64,000 nt of DNA, taken from positions 2,892,123-2,956,122 of the forward strand of contig CM060172.1 in the NCBI GenBank assembly GCA_030549775.1, given 5' to 3'. The DNA is from Tamarix chinensis. Lineage: Eukaryota; Streptophyta; Magnoliopsida; Caryophyllales; Tamaricaceae. Under the pieces are notes generated by a model that saw only the letters and a list, made by a program, of their open reading frames with translations, did no database searches and was not told the origin of the DNA. Positions 22,675 through 35,579 of this stretch are shown here, in pieces. The translations under genes and the position numbers were made by a program. The number at the start of each line of letters is the position of its first letter. The first letter of the stretch is position 1.

Positions 22675-22960
22675 CATTGCCTTCTTCTCCTTCTCCTCTT
22701 TCTTCTTCTCCTCCAACTCCACCTCCACCTCCTCCTCCTTCTCCTCCTCTCCTCTCCTCCTCCTCCTCCTTCTTCTTCTTCATCTCCTTCTCCTTCTTCT
22801 TCTGCTTCTCTTTCTCCTTCTTCTTCTTCTCCTTTTCCTTCTCCTTTTCCTCCTCCTCCTCCTCCTCCTCATTCTTCTTCTTCTTTTCCTTCTTCTTCTT
22901 CTCCTGATCCTCCTCCTCATCCTCATCCTCCTCCTCCTTCTTCTTCTTCTTCTAGTTCCT
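22675..22960. repeat. Expanded CTT/CTC trinucleotide tract in the 3' LTR
   Basis: Nearly 290 bp of CTT/CTC/TCC triplets, where the 5' LTR has only about 30 bp (10,967-10,995). All three frames are open and read as poly-Leu, poly-Ser/Pro or poly-Phe/Ser, so the apparent proteins at 22,642-23,025 are artefacts. Confidence 0.9.
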
Positions 22961-24387
22961 ACATTTCTTTATGTTTATGTGATTCTATGTTTTGTGTGTG
23001 TCTCTTCATGTGTCTAATGATATAGTAGCATACTAGGACTGATATGGTAAAGTTTGGTGAATTTTGATAAGGTGGTTGTGATATCAGCATATTAGTTCGA
23101 TGAAACAGTCAGCTAGTTTGTATGAATAGTTGATCGATTAGCTAAATCAATCAACTAGTGACCTTATGACCAAAGTGGTATGGTCTCTACTTAAACCCAT
23201 CAACTGGTTGGAGCAAACCCATTGATTGGTTTCTTATAGAAAGTCGATTGATGAGACAATCAATTTGACGGGTCTGATGGTATAATTTTTTGGTTCAAAT
23301 CTGGTATGAATAGACCATTTGGTGGGTCCTGAGGACTAATCGATCGGTCCAATTGTATTCTACCTAGTTCATTTGTTAATTTTTGTTCTTCCTTTAGGAA
23401 AACTATGATAATACCTCCATGTAATTATAACATTTAAATTATGGTTTCAACCATGTTTACCTTAGAATTAATAAGAAATATAATGATGGTATTTGGGATT
23501 TAAAATTGGTAAGTTTGGTGTCATCTCTGAAAACCCAACTGGTAGCTTTTATGTCTTGTGATGTGTTTGGCGTTACAACTTGGAAATACTCAATTAGTTA
23601 TTTGTGGAATTAATTTATGATTTGTGATATCACTTGATAATTATTAATAATGGAATAACATTTTATTCGAACCTCTTTCTCCAACTCTCGAGGTTTCAAA
23701 CCAGGAGTTTGTGGGTGGGTCACCTTGTGGTTTATATTTTTACTGAATACCTATTACCTTCTCTACCAAACTACTGTTTACAAGGCATATGCACATATCT
23801 CTGAGGTACAGGATTATAGTGTGGAAGGCCAGTATGGCATTGGTGTCTTGTTTGGGTGGTGAGGTTTCCCAGTACAAGCCCCCTGGCACTTTGTATTATC
23901 CATTACTTAGGCCAATATGGTTTCCCAAAATTTTAGCCATTGCAACAAAGGCATTCAAGGTATGTTGGCTGACGTATCCTTGTACAAGCTACCTTAAGGT
24001 AATTTGACCCCATGTGGCCAGTGTGGTATCCCAATTTGTGTTATCCCTTATGGAATTTGCACTTGATGTGTGGCGGGTGTGGTATCCCTAGAGAAAATCC
24101 CCTTCAACTTTGATGTGTCCTTACCTTGTGTGGTGGGTGTGGTATCCCATTATATTTATTTGTTGCCATGACTTTTACTCATGGTGGAGAACTAGGATAT
24201 GGTCAAATGAGCTATCTTAATGACTAAAAATTATGTGACTGCTAACGGAAGAATTATAAAATTGTTTACATTATGTGGATTGGGATGCATTTATCGTATT
24301 ACTATTCTTATATGATCTCCATGCAAGCATGCCTTGTCATATTACTACATGAGCCTAAGTGTTAATTTATATGGGTATGCTTATCAC

Positions 24388-25124
24388 CATGCTACTAGAT
24401 TTATTCATGTTATCCAATATTTTCTTATCTAATCTGATATTCAAAGCGATCTTATCAGAAAAAGCAAATAACTCATCCAAATTTTTTTTCAAATCAAATA
24501 TCCGATTCGGTAAATGAAAAGTCAAACAAACCAAATATTTGATCCTATTAATACAAATAATATCTGATCTGGAAAAAATATATTTATACATTTTCTTATA
24601 ATTTTTTATTTTATATATAAATAAATTTAGTTGTGTGTGTTTGTGTGTGTGTGGGTGGGTGTCTCTATATATGTGTGGGTATGTGTTTGTGTCTTTTTGT
24701 ATGTAATTTTTACTTACTTGATTTATTACTTAGGTTAAAATTTAATTTAGTTGATATTATATTTTTAATATAATTCCTTTTTTAGATATTTATACAAAAA
24801 AAAACACTTTACGTGCTAATAGACCCCACCCACTCCTTCCTTATTTTAGTTTTAACATCGGATATTTGTTGAGCAAGTCGGATATTTGCTTAGCGAATCA
24901 AATATATGCTCAGCAAATCAGATAATATTAAATATATTTGTGATTTGGTGATTTTTTTTATATTTGAAATTTTATTTGGATAATATTGGTTATATTTAAT
25001 ATTCAATAAAAAAATATGGATATCTGATCTTTCAGATATCCAAAGTTTCAAATTAAATATCAAATATCATTTTTAAATATGCAAAATATAGGATATTTGA
25101 ACCGTGAACAACCCTACATAATAC
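24388..25124. mobile_element. hAT-like non-autonomous DNA transposon with 8-bp target-site duplication
   Basis: The 5' and 3' LTRs of the chromovirus agree on both sides of a 721-bp insertion at 24,396-25,116. Its ends are imperfect inverted repeats: TAGATTTATTCATGTT on the left, and TAGGGTTGTTCACGGTT as the reverse complement of the right end. The flanks CATGCTAC (24,388-24,395) and CATAATAC (25,117-25,124) match at six of eight bases. Eight-bp duplications and TAGGG-type ends are typical of hAT elements. There is no transposase; the interior is AT-rich with repeated ATCCGAT/ATCAGAT-type motifs. The open frame at 24,367-24,591 is fortuitous. Confidence 0.72.
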
Positions 25125-25205
25125 TACATAACTTAAATGTGTTGCATGAGCCTTACGATATTTTAGATATTTTATTTTAATAGTACTCTACTACACTGAT
25201 ACTAT

Positions 25206-25380
25206 TCTTGTGTAGTCACTATGATGATCCAGCTTCTTGTATAGGGGGTAGAAGACAATTTATAGGGATATGATTCTTAGTTAGAATATGTTGATGGTGA
25301 TGATATGGGCTTGTAGTTAGGACATGAGATTTCATTTAAGGGGGATAGAGATAGATAAAGTAAAAAATATGAATTATTGA
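25206..25380. other. Short junction with no recognised feature
   Basis: Between the probable end of the chromovirus 3' LTR and the first recognisable Athila pol sequence. It contains purine-rich stretches (GGGGGTAGAAGA, AAGGGGGATAGAGATAG) that could be remnants of an element end. Confidence 0.4.
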
Positions 25381-27120
25381 AAAATAACCTCCCCAAAAAT
25401 GTGTTAGGGACATTCACAATTTTCTTGGTCATTTTGGTTTCTATAAAAGTTTCATTAAGGAATTTTCAAAATTTTCAAAACCTCTATGAGAGCTATTGGC
25501 TAAAGATTTAAACTTTGAATTCTCTAATGAGTACTGAAAGGCTTTTAACACTCTTTAAGAACAAATTTTGAATGCTCCTATTATTGTTGCCCTGTATTGG
25601 AATATTCCTTTTGAAATCATATGAGATTCTAGTGATGTAGCTTTAGGAGTAGTTTTGGGATAATGTACGGATAAACATTTACATATTGTTTATTATACTA
25701 GAAAAACTTTAAATTATGCACAAAAGAATTATTCCACTACTAAAAAAGAATTGCTAGACATAGTCTTCACTTTTAATAAGTTTCACTCTTACTTTTTACT
25801 GAATAAAATCATTGTGTGTACATACCATGCCTCTTTGAGATATATTTTTATTAAGCAATATTTTAAGCCCATAATTATTTTTTGGATCCTACTACTACAA
25901 GATTATGACTTGGAGATCAAGGATAAGAAGGGAAATTAAAATAACGTAGCAGATCATCTCTCCCATTTATCATCAACATATGAGGTAAGTAAGGAGGGCG
26001 AGCCTATTCGTGTAACATGTTCCTTTATGAGATGCTCTATGTAGCATCATCTCTGGTATGGTGATATTGCAAATTACCTTATAAGTGGAATTTTGCCTAA
26101 TGACTTATCAGATCATCAAATGAAGAAATAAATGCATGAATTGGGATATTATTTTTGAGATGATCCTTATCTATTTGAAATATGGTCAGATCAAATAATA
26201 AGGAGACGCATCCCTGAATATGACTTTCATTCTATTTTATCTCATTATCATATTAAAGAATGTGGTGGTCATTTTGGAGCCACAAGAACAACAGCTAAAT
26301 ATCTACAAAGTGATTTTTATTTGCTTATATTATTTAATTATTCTTATGTTTTTGCTAAGACTTGTGATAGATGTAAAAGGGTTGGAAATATTTCTTGAAA
26401 GTAAGAAATGTCCTTTATAAATATTTTAGTTGTTGAATTATTTGATGTGTGGGGTATTAAATTTATGGGATCATTCCCTAAATCTATGCATAATGAATAT
26501 ATCTTTATTGTAATCGATTACGTGTCAAAGTGGGTGGAGGATATCCCAACTCCTACTAACAATGCAAAGTTGTCACAAGTTCTTTAAAAAAATATTTTTT
26601 TTTATGAGATTTGTAATGCCAATGACTATTATAATTGACAAGGTTCTTATTTCTATAATAGCTTATTTGATAATCTCTTGGATAAATATGGAGTTACATA
26701 TAAGGTTGAAGCTCCGTATCATCCCTAAAATAGAGGATTGATAGAATTTACAAAATGAGAAATTAAAAGATTATTGAAAAATAAATACTTAATGATTCTA
26801 TGAAATATTAGACTTTAAAGTGAGATGATGCACTTAGGGCATATAGGATCGATTTTAAAACCCCCATCGGAATGTCTCTATATAAACTTATTTTTAGAAA
26901 TCATGCCCCTTCCTGTAGAACTCAAGCATTAAGCTTTTTGGGCCACTTGTTTTCTTAACATGGATATGTAGGCTGTAGGTGGAAGGATTCTCCTAAAATT
27001 AAATGAGCTTGATGAATTTTGATTAGGACCAATAAAAATGCTTGAATATACAAGGAATGCACAAAGAGGATGTATGATCAAATAATTGCAAAAAGAGAGT
27101 TTGAAGAAGTGCAACAAGTA
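25380..27120 (+). pseudogene. Athila-lineage gypsy RNase H and integrase remnant
   Basis: Frames give an RNase H block (LNAPIIVA-like region, SSDVALGVVLG, TRKTLNYAQKNYSTTKKELL, then LDIVFTFNKFHSYFLLNKII). The sequence continues with HASLRYIFIKQY and WILLLQDYDLEIKDKKGN. The integrase follows: HIKECGGHFGATRTTAKYLQ, FAKTCDRCKRVGNIS, LFDVWGIKFMGSFPK, VIDYVSKWVEDIPTPTNNAK, FDNLLDKYGVTYKVEAPYHP, then PLPVELKH and LKLNELDEF. The wording is that of Athila-type elements. The first catalytic Asp of the integrase (VWGIDFMG) is Lys here, and stops and frameshifts abound. The upstream gag, protease and RT are missing. Frames at 25,751-25,939 and 26,220-26,420 are parts of, or out of frame with, this remnant. 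Confidence 0.82.
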
Positions 27121-29608
<2,488 letters not shown>

Positions 29609-31099
29609 TGATGAACACATATTTTTACTCTAGATAATTTTTACATCTTGTTATATTTTAACATAAACTTTCAACTAAAAATATATCTGAAAATGAAAAA
29701 AATTGGAATAATTTTAGAAAGTTAATTAATATCTACTTAATTTTATATTGTAGGTACTAATTAATGGTATGTGTATGGAGTAAGAAATCAAGAAAAAGAA
29801 AAAGAAAAAAAGGCAAATTGTGGACTAGTTTGAAAAACGAGGAAAAAAGAAACTCAGTGCAATAGGTGGGCCAAAAAAGAAAAGGAAAAAAAGAAATGAA
29901 AAGGAGCAGGACAGGGAGTTAAAGGAAAGGAAATAAAAGAAAAGAAAAGAGGCAGTGACATAGGGAGATAAAAGGAGAATAGATGGGAGTACAAGAAAAA
30001 AAAAAGAATAGAGAGAGAGAGAGAGAGAGAGAGACTAGAAGAAAATAGAAGAATAGGTAGGACAAAGTACGAGGACTGGACGAAGAATAGAAGAGAAATA
30101 AAAATAGAGAGAAATGGCACGCATCCTGAGAAGATTAAAAAGGGGGAAATATCGAAATCCAAGAAAGGAGAAGGATGGCGGCAAGAAAAAATTTAGAAGA
30201 AGGAAGACAAAGCACGGGTGCTCGAGCAATAAAAATTAATATTGCCATCCATCTGAGTATAGTATTTTATTTTATTTTTTTGGTTTTAAATATGAAGTGT
30301 TGTAATTTTATATTTAAATATTTTGATGTTCAATATTTTATGTATAATTTAGATGCTTTATTAAATTTACTTATTTTTATTTTAATTAATATCATGTTCT
30401 AATTTATTTTATCAAGGATAAGGTAAAACCCTATTCTTTATAGGGATAGAGTAATTGATTGCTAGATTAATAGAATCTTCTATGTGTTTTATGCTATTAT
30501 TCTATATTGTGCCTAATTAATAGACTGGTCACCTTCAATTAGCAATTGACAATTTATGAAAAGATGAGATGGCTTATTCTCCACTTTAGGATGATACTAT
30601 AAATAGGAATTGAACAGGTTATGAGAACAATTACATAATTTCAACAATAATAGAAAAGGATAAATAATTAATTAAACCTAAAACATTGTCTTTATTTAAA
30701 TCCTTTGACTAGAGATAACAAGACCAATAATTGGCTATAGGATTGCATTGCTCAAAAGAGTGAGTTAGTTAAATATTCCTATTGACACATAACTAATAAT
30801 CAAAAATATTAGGTAATTTGTTAATTCATCATTATAATTGGATAGTGATGAATCTGGATTCCTTGGTAACTTTTATCAATTGATTTTACCTTTATTAGTC
30901 CATTTTAGTTTAATATAGTTGATTTAAATATTCTTAGTTTAGAATCATCTATTTATTTATTTATTTTCAATCTCTTAGGTTTGATTAAAGTGATTAAAGT
31001 TTTTGTATTATTATTTACTCTATGTGAGAATGATAATATAGTAGTCCTAGTGCCCTATATTACTTGTGACCAGTATAATTGCTAATAGGTACATTTGCC
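29609..31099 (+). repeat. Probable 3' LTR of the Athila-like element
   Basis: Begins TGATGAACACATATTTTTAC directly after a purine tract, the arrangement at the 3' LTR of Athila/Tat elements. It runs about 1.5 kb to GTACATTTGCC, where another TG-end begins at 31,100. It contains an A/G-rich block (29,780-30,190) with a (GA)n run at 30,008-30,033; open frames there (29,854-30,402) are composition artefacts. No second copy is present in the window to confirm the borders. Confidence 0.6.
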
Positions 31100-31735
31100 T
31101 GAAACACCCCTATTTTTTACTATAAAAAATTCATTTTAAAATAGTATGGAAGTGGAAAATACTAAACAAACTTAGAAAAAACAAGGTGTTACCACCATAC
31201 CTAATACAGGATACACATCGGTCACCCATCCCACATTGGATACAAGGCTAAAAATGTAAAGAATACAGGGTTATGTTAGTAGAAAACAAGTTTAGGCATG
31301 TCGCTAATACATGCTATATCATGGACTACATAAAAGCCTCCAGATGTCCACACTCTTAAGCCCCAAACTCAAGATGAGTTAGGCCCACTAGTGGTTATCC
31401 CCAAAAACTTACACATGGACATCTACTCATGGGAAGCAGGTGACCGAGCAAATGGGCACATTAGTACACTACGTACTGAGTAATTCAAATTACCTCATCA
31501 ATGGAAGTCACAAGCATACCATGTTCTATTATATCATAGAAAATATACTTGATGTGCACCATGCCAATGTCATGTAATTAAGTATAGTATTGCACCAGGA
31601 CTCAATATCATGCATAACTCAAGCAATTCAAAATGTATCATGCTCATTTTTATAGTATAATATCATAATTAGTCACACATTCATACTAAATAGATATTCC
31701 AAATAACCATTAGGTTTTATTCCAAATACCAATCA
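31100..31735 (-). mobile_element. LTR-end segment starting TGAAACACCCC
   Basis: A new sequence starts at 31,100 with TGAAACACCCCTATTTTTTA. This resembles the terminus of copy A and is followed, as in A, by GTGTTACCACCATACCTAATA-like sequence at a similar distance. It is probably the 3' part of an LTR whose sense is minus. The right border with the Tat gag lies somewhere in 31,700-31,790. No gene. Confidence 0.5.
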
Positions 31736-32690
31736 ATTTCTCATACCAAAGCATCAAATTTATTCAAAAAAGACCAGATAGATTCTGCTAACCTTTGGAA
31801 AATCCCATAAGGAAGGAAGAGTCTTTCTTTATTTTTTTTAAAGCATCAAATTGGTCCACAAAAGTCATCGCTATTTGGGAAAAAGAACCTATTAACTTAG
31901 CCTTGAGCTTTCCACACCATCTCAATGTTTATCCCTTCAATATACTTGAAAATGCTTTATAAAAGATATCTTCTAATGCTCTAACTAATAGAACTGTATT
32001 TTTTAACATATTCAAATGATCTTCCAAGTCTATAAAAACATCAAAATATTTGAATGCTGGAATTTTTACTCTCTGTGCAGGTGCTCTAGATATTCTTTGT
32101 GAGGGGTGTTTTCCAATTATAATCATTGGTGCCACCTTTATTATTCCCTTTAGCCTCTAACAATTCTTGTAGTTTCTAATCTATTAGTCTACTAATAGAA
32201 TACTCCTCAACTCTATTAGTCTGACATCCATAATATGCATGATATTCTTCATCTTCTCTGTTAGTTTGTTGGCCATCATGCCCTCTTATTGGACTTATAT
32301 GCCTTTTTCTCTTATGCTACCTAGGAGAGCTTAAAGATAATCATTGTCTATCACTCATGGTCCTCTTTATACATGTGTATTACATTGACTTAGCTTCCTA
32401 TTCTTGGATGATGATACTATACAATCTGATCCTTTGTTCTCTCTCTAGAAGGTCTAGATCCTCCACCAGAGTCGCTTGTGGGGTAGACTGTTAGGGTGTA
32501 TCATAGTGGTGCTGATCTAGGACGTGTGTTGGTAGAGCAAGCATGTTCAAGACCAATTCTTGAATGGATGCTTGGAGTTTAGCATTTATAGCTTGAAGTT
32601 GAAAGATAGTTATTAGATTCTCCTCTCTAAAGGGGTCACTAATACTAAGACCAAATCTATTTGAAGGTTGAATGGGAGACATAACTTTTT
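31736..32690 (-). pseudogene. Tat-lineage gag N-terminal part
   Basis: The minus strand at 32,491-32,682 starts MSPIQPSNRFGLSISDPFRE, then a coiled-coil-like stretch (LQAINAKLQASIQELVLNML). At 31,929-32,135 it reads RVKIPAFKYFDVFIDLEDHL, then NMLKNTVLLVRALEDIFYKAFSSILKG. This matches the Tat gag core (FKMP.LELYDG..DPLDHL..Y...M...G......CKAFP.TLKG). It continues LRWCGKLKAKLIGSFSQIAM, the AR.WFSKL..GSI.SF.QL block. Strand and domain content make it the missing 5' part of the Tat element at 2.65-9.12 kb. Confidence 0.72.
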
Positions 32691-34500
32691 ATTTAGGTCC
32701 CCATAGATGGAAAAAGTTGTTGATGGTGATTTGTAAATCAATGAGTTCTTAGATAATTAAAGGGGGTGTCAAGCAATTAAAGGTTGTTGGGGGAAATCTT
32801 GGAAAAGAGAGAAGAGAGAAAAAATAAGGATGTGTATTAATATTTTTGGAATGGGCTGGATTGAGTACAAGACCCAATATATATAGAGTTGGAATGGGGG
32901 AAAAGAAAGAATAGAAAGATATATTGGGGAAAGGTTAGCCAACTTATCTTACACTACACACTTGACCAACTTAGTGTGGAACTTGGAGGGAGAGTATCCA
33001 CAAAACCTCTTGGGCCAACCTTCATTCGATTCAATAGTACTAATTTGGAAAATATCTATATCAATAAGGAAGTATAAATTTCACGTATACTTAAGGAAAA
33101 GAGAAAAACCTAAATATGAGTGGCGCACAAAAGGAAAAAAAAGGATGGAGAACTCTTCAATTTTTTTACTAAATCAAACACCCTTAAGAAAAAAAAATAT
33201 AATGGAGTTATTTTAGAGGAAAATGAACCACCAAGAAAAATAGAGAACAATAGAGGGAGAATGTTAATTACAGCAGCAAGAACAAAAGGGAGGTGTTCTT
33301 CAACACTTGGGGGGGGGGAATCAAGAATAGAGGGAGGAGAGAGAAAAATGCAAGAAGAGATTGAATGAATTAAGAAACAAGGCACAAAGGCATAAAATGG
33401 TGAATAAGGGGTTTGAAATCAGCAAGGCTTGAGAGATAAGAGGTTGAGCTAAGCTTGTTTCTCCAACACTTGAATGAAAGGTTGAATATAAATACAAAGT
33501 ATAAGAGAGTGGCTGAGAGATAAGGTGATTACGGCTAATAGCTTGAGCAAAGAGAGGAGAGAATGTATGGATCTAATTCCAATATGAGGGTAGGTCAGTT
33601 CAAGGTCAACAAGGATAAAAGAATGGCCTACCAATTCAAACCAACACAAAAGGCACATAAAAATCACATTACACAACACCAAAGTGACCCCCTAGTCAAC
33701 CACTAGTCTTCCCCCCAAGCCCCTTAGTTCTATGAACTCTACCTCAACACTCAATTGTTTGGATCATAAGCTCCAACCAACCGCCCAATACAAAAAAATC
33801 CTAATATTTCATTTTAACCTAGTTAACCTATTCCATTTTCCACCCCAAACCAATCATACACAATTAACACATCTAAAACATACTATTCACTTACTGTTTC
33901 TATAATAAGATTCACATAACTCATTAAGTTATAATTATATTCTTTATTAAGGTTTATGGGAAACAAAGTATTATAATTATGGCTCCTATGAACCAAACTC
34001 ATTTAGCAATAAAATTTTGGTACATTATGTATTGATGTGTTTGTTTCATAATCACTGTCTATTTAATAATTAAATGACAAAGTATATGTATAGAGTGTTA
34101 AAGCCCTAGTAGATGATGATTATAATAGTCAACTTTCTAGCAATAGCTAGTGAGGCTTGCATGATGAAGAGTGACCTTAGTATAGAGTTAAGCTAATTGA
34201 CACTTATATTGTGTTACCCTTATCTAAGAACATTTTAGACTTACTGGTTATTTCAAACTTCTAAATTTATAAGTCATATCTTTGTATAATAGTATTGTAT
34301 ATCTTAATACTTTAATGGCACTTTAATAATTTTAACTCTCTCATTAGAGAAGATTGTTTATGGGTATAATATCATTAATATTTTATTGTATCAACTTTGG
34401 TCAGATTAGGTAAATAATAATATTACTTTTGATGTTAGATACAATGTATTTTTTATTTTACTTCCATGCAACTTTAAAAAAATAGTTATGAAAACAGGTG
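32691..34500 (-). other. Probable leader/LTR side of the Tat element, no gene
   Basis: Upstream of the gag start on the minus strand lies 1.8 kb of A/G-rich plus-strand DNA (32,800-33,470) and then AT-rich DNA. A 5' LTR and primer site are expected here, but I could not identify their ends. A G(9) run lies near 33,310. Overlapping frames on both strands at 32,889-33,682 look like composition artefacts. Confidence 0.4.
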
Positions 34501-34920
34501 TTATCATTCTACAATAGTTAGACCGAAGGTTCAAGTGCATATCTTTGTAACCATCCCTTCTTCACTAATACTGAAGAGGGACCATAAAATATCTACTTAT
34601 CATTCTTATTCTGGCACTTATTTATCTTACTTGCTCGGGACGGTTCACATCCTCTCAATTTATCTCCGAGGCCATTTAACAAGAGGTGAACTTTTCTGTC
34701 CGAGGTCGGTGACTTTTCGTACAGCCCCACCAAGCCATCGACACCAACCACTAGCAGGCCAAGTGAGTTTAGGACTCCGGAGCGGTATTCAAATAGATGG
34801 ATGTGCTATAAGCCCCCGGGTTTAGGCCTTCGGAGTTCGGACAGGCTTTTCACTAAATACTATCCTTTGAGAAAACTTAGAGATCTGATCGTTTCGTTTT
34901 AGTACACAGGCATATTATCT
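34501..34920. other. GC-richer island of unknown origin
   Basis: About 34,630-34,850 is clearly more GC-rich than its surroundings, with repeated CGGAG/CCGAGG motifs (TCTCCGAGG, GTCCGAGGTCGG, CTCCGGAGCGG, CTTCGGAGTTCGG). A 96-codon plus-strand frame runs across it (34,535-34,825), but I recognise no protein in it. It could be a fragment of a retrotransposon LTR, or exonic. Confidence 0.35.
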
Positions 34921-35225
34921 ATATATATATATAAACTCGTAAACTGATTGTACACATTTCCATTCATCAGGTCCCCCATAATCACGCAATGAAAAACTAA
35001 TGGCAGAAAGGAGTGCTGCTCCGGTAAGTTGAATATCCCAAAAAGACGAGAAAATGGGAACATACCTAGTGATTTCCAATTCGGTTAAACCCCAAACGGA
35101 GACACATTGCCAAGAATCAAATGGTTCCCAACAAAACTAGTCTCGAATGGGAATAGTGATCACTTACCAGAAAATCTAGCCAATTTACTGGATACTCACC
35201 GTTCTTGCGCTCATAGCTTAGCGGT

Positions 35226-35579
35226 ACAGATGAGCATATAAAAAACACTTTTGTTACCGTGCCCGCAAAATACAAAGCACATAGGTACTTAATTTACAAG
35301 CTAATCAACCCATTAATAACAAACATAAATTTTGCTTCAAGAAGCACACGACTAATACAATGATGCATCCATCTATTCGATTGGCACACCCCCCCCCCCC
35401 GTACAAGCACAGATGAACATATAGAAAATACTTGCCATTGACTCATTGTGCCCGCAAAAAATTCATAGCACATAGGTACTTAATTTACATGCTGATCTAC
35501 CTTTTTAATAACAACCAGAAATTGCACTTCAGGAAGCACATGACTATTACAATGATGCATCTCTCCATTCTTTGGCACA
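35226..35579. repeat. Tandem duplication, ~183-bp period
   Basis: Two copies of a unit starting ACAGATGAGCATAT or ACAGATGAACATAT and ending ATGATGCATC...TTGGCACA lie at 35,226-35,388 and 35,409-35,579. They share GTGCCCGCAAAA and CACATAGGTACTTAATTTAC. The linker holds a C(11-12) run near 35,389-35,400. The copies differ at scattered sites. The frame at 35,432-35,614 is not a credible gene. Confidence 0.85.

Larger units (their letters stand above)
10043..25205 (+). mobile_element. Ty3/gypsy Tekay/Del-like chromovirus with two LTRs, degenerate, carrying nested insertions
   Basis: Two long direct repeats (about 10,043-12,950 and 21,766-25,205) flank a gag-pol region with zinc knuckle, protease, RT, RNase H, integrase and C-terminal chromodomain in plus-strand order. 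Order, chromodomain and linker wording fit the Tekay (Del) clade of plant chromoviruses. The element is old: the LTRs differ at many sites and every domain has stops. It is interrupted by a giant solo-LTR-like copy at 14,953-19,812, and in its 3' LTR by a hAT-like element at 24,396-25,116. The exact 3' boundaries of both LTRs are uncertain, and I found no convincing target-site duplication. Confidence 0.82.
21766..25205 (+). repeat. 3' LTR of the chromovirus (interrupted)
   Basis: Starts near TGTTATAATATTATG. Just upstream, GGATAAAGTCTCTTTTACAA is a decayed version of the usual junction (GAAGTCTCTTTTAAGGGGGG), that is, the polypurine tract. It aligns with the 5' LTR. Two differences stand out: an expanded CTT/CTC tract (22,675-22,960) and a 721-bp insertion (24,396-25,116). 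The right end, near 25,205, is approximate. Confidence 0.75.

Noticed and set aside
22642..23025. Three overlapping long plus-strand frames (poly-Leu, poly-Ser/Pro, poly-Phe/Ser)
   Set aside because: All come from a CTT/CTC microsatellite inside the chromovirus 3' LTR; the 5' LTR lacks the expansion.
33110..33385. Overlapping frames on both strands near a G(9) run
   Set aside because: Purine-rich composition keeps both strands open; no motif seen.
34535..34825. 96-codon frame over the GC-richer island
   Set aside because: Composition is gene-like, but the start and end lack support and no family is recognisable.
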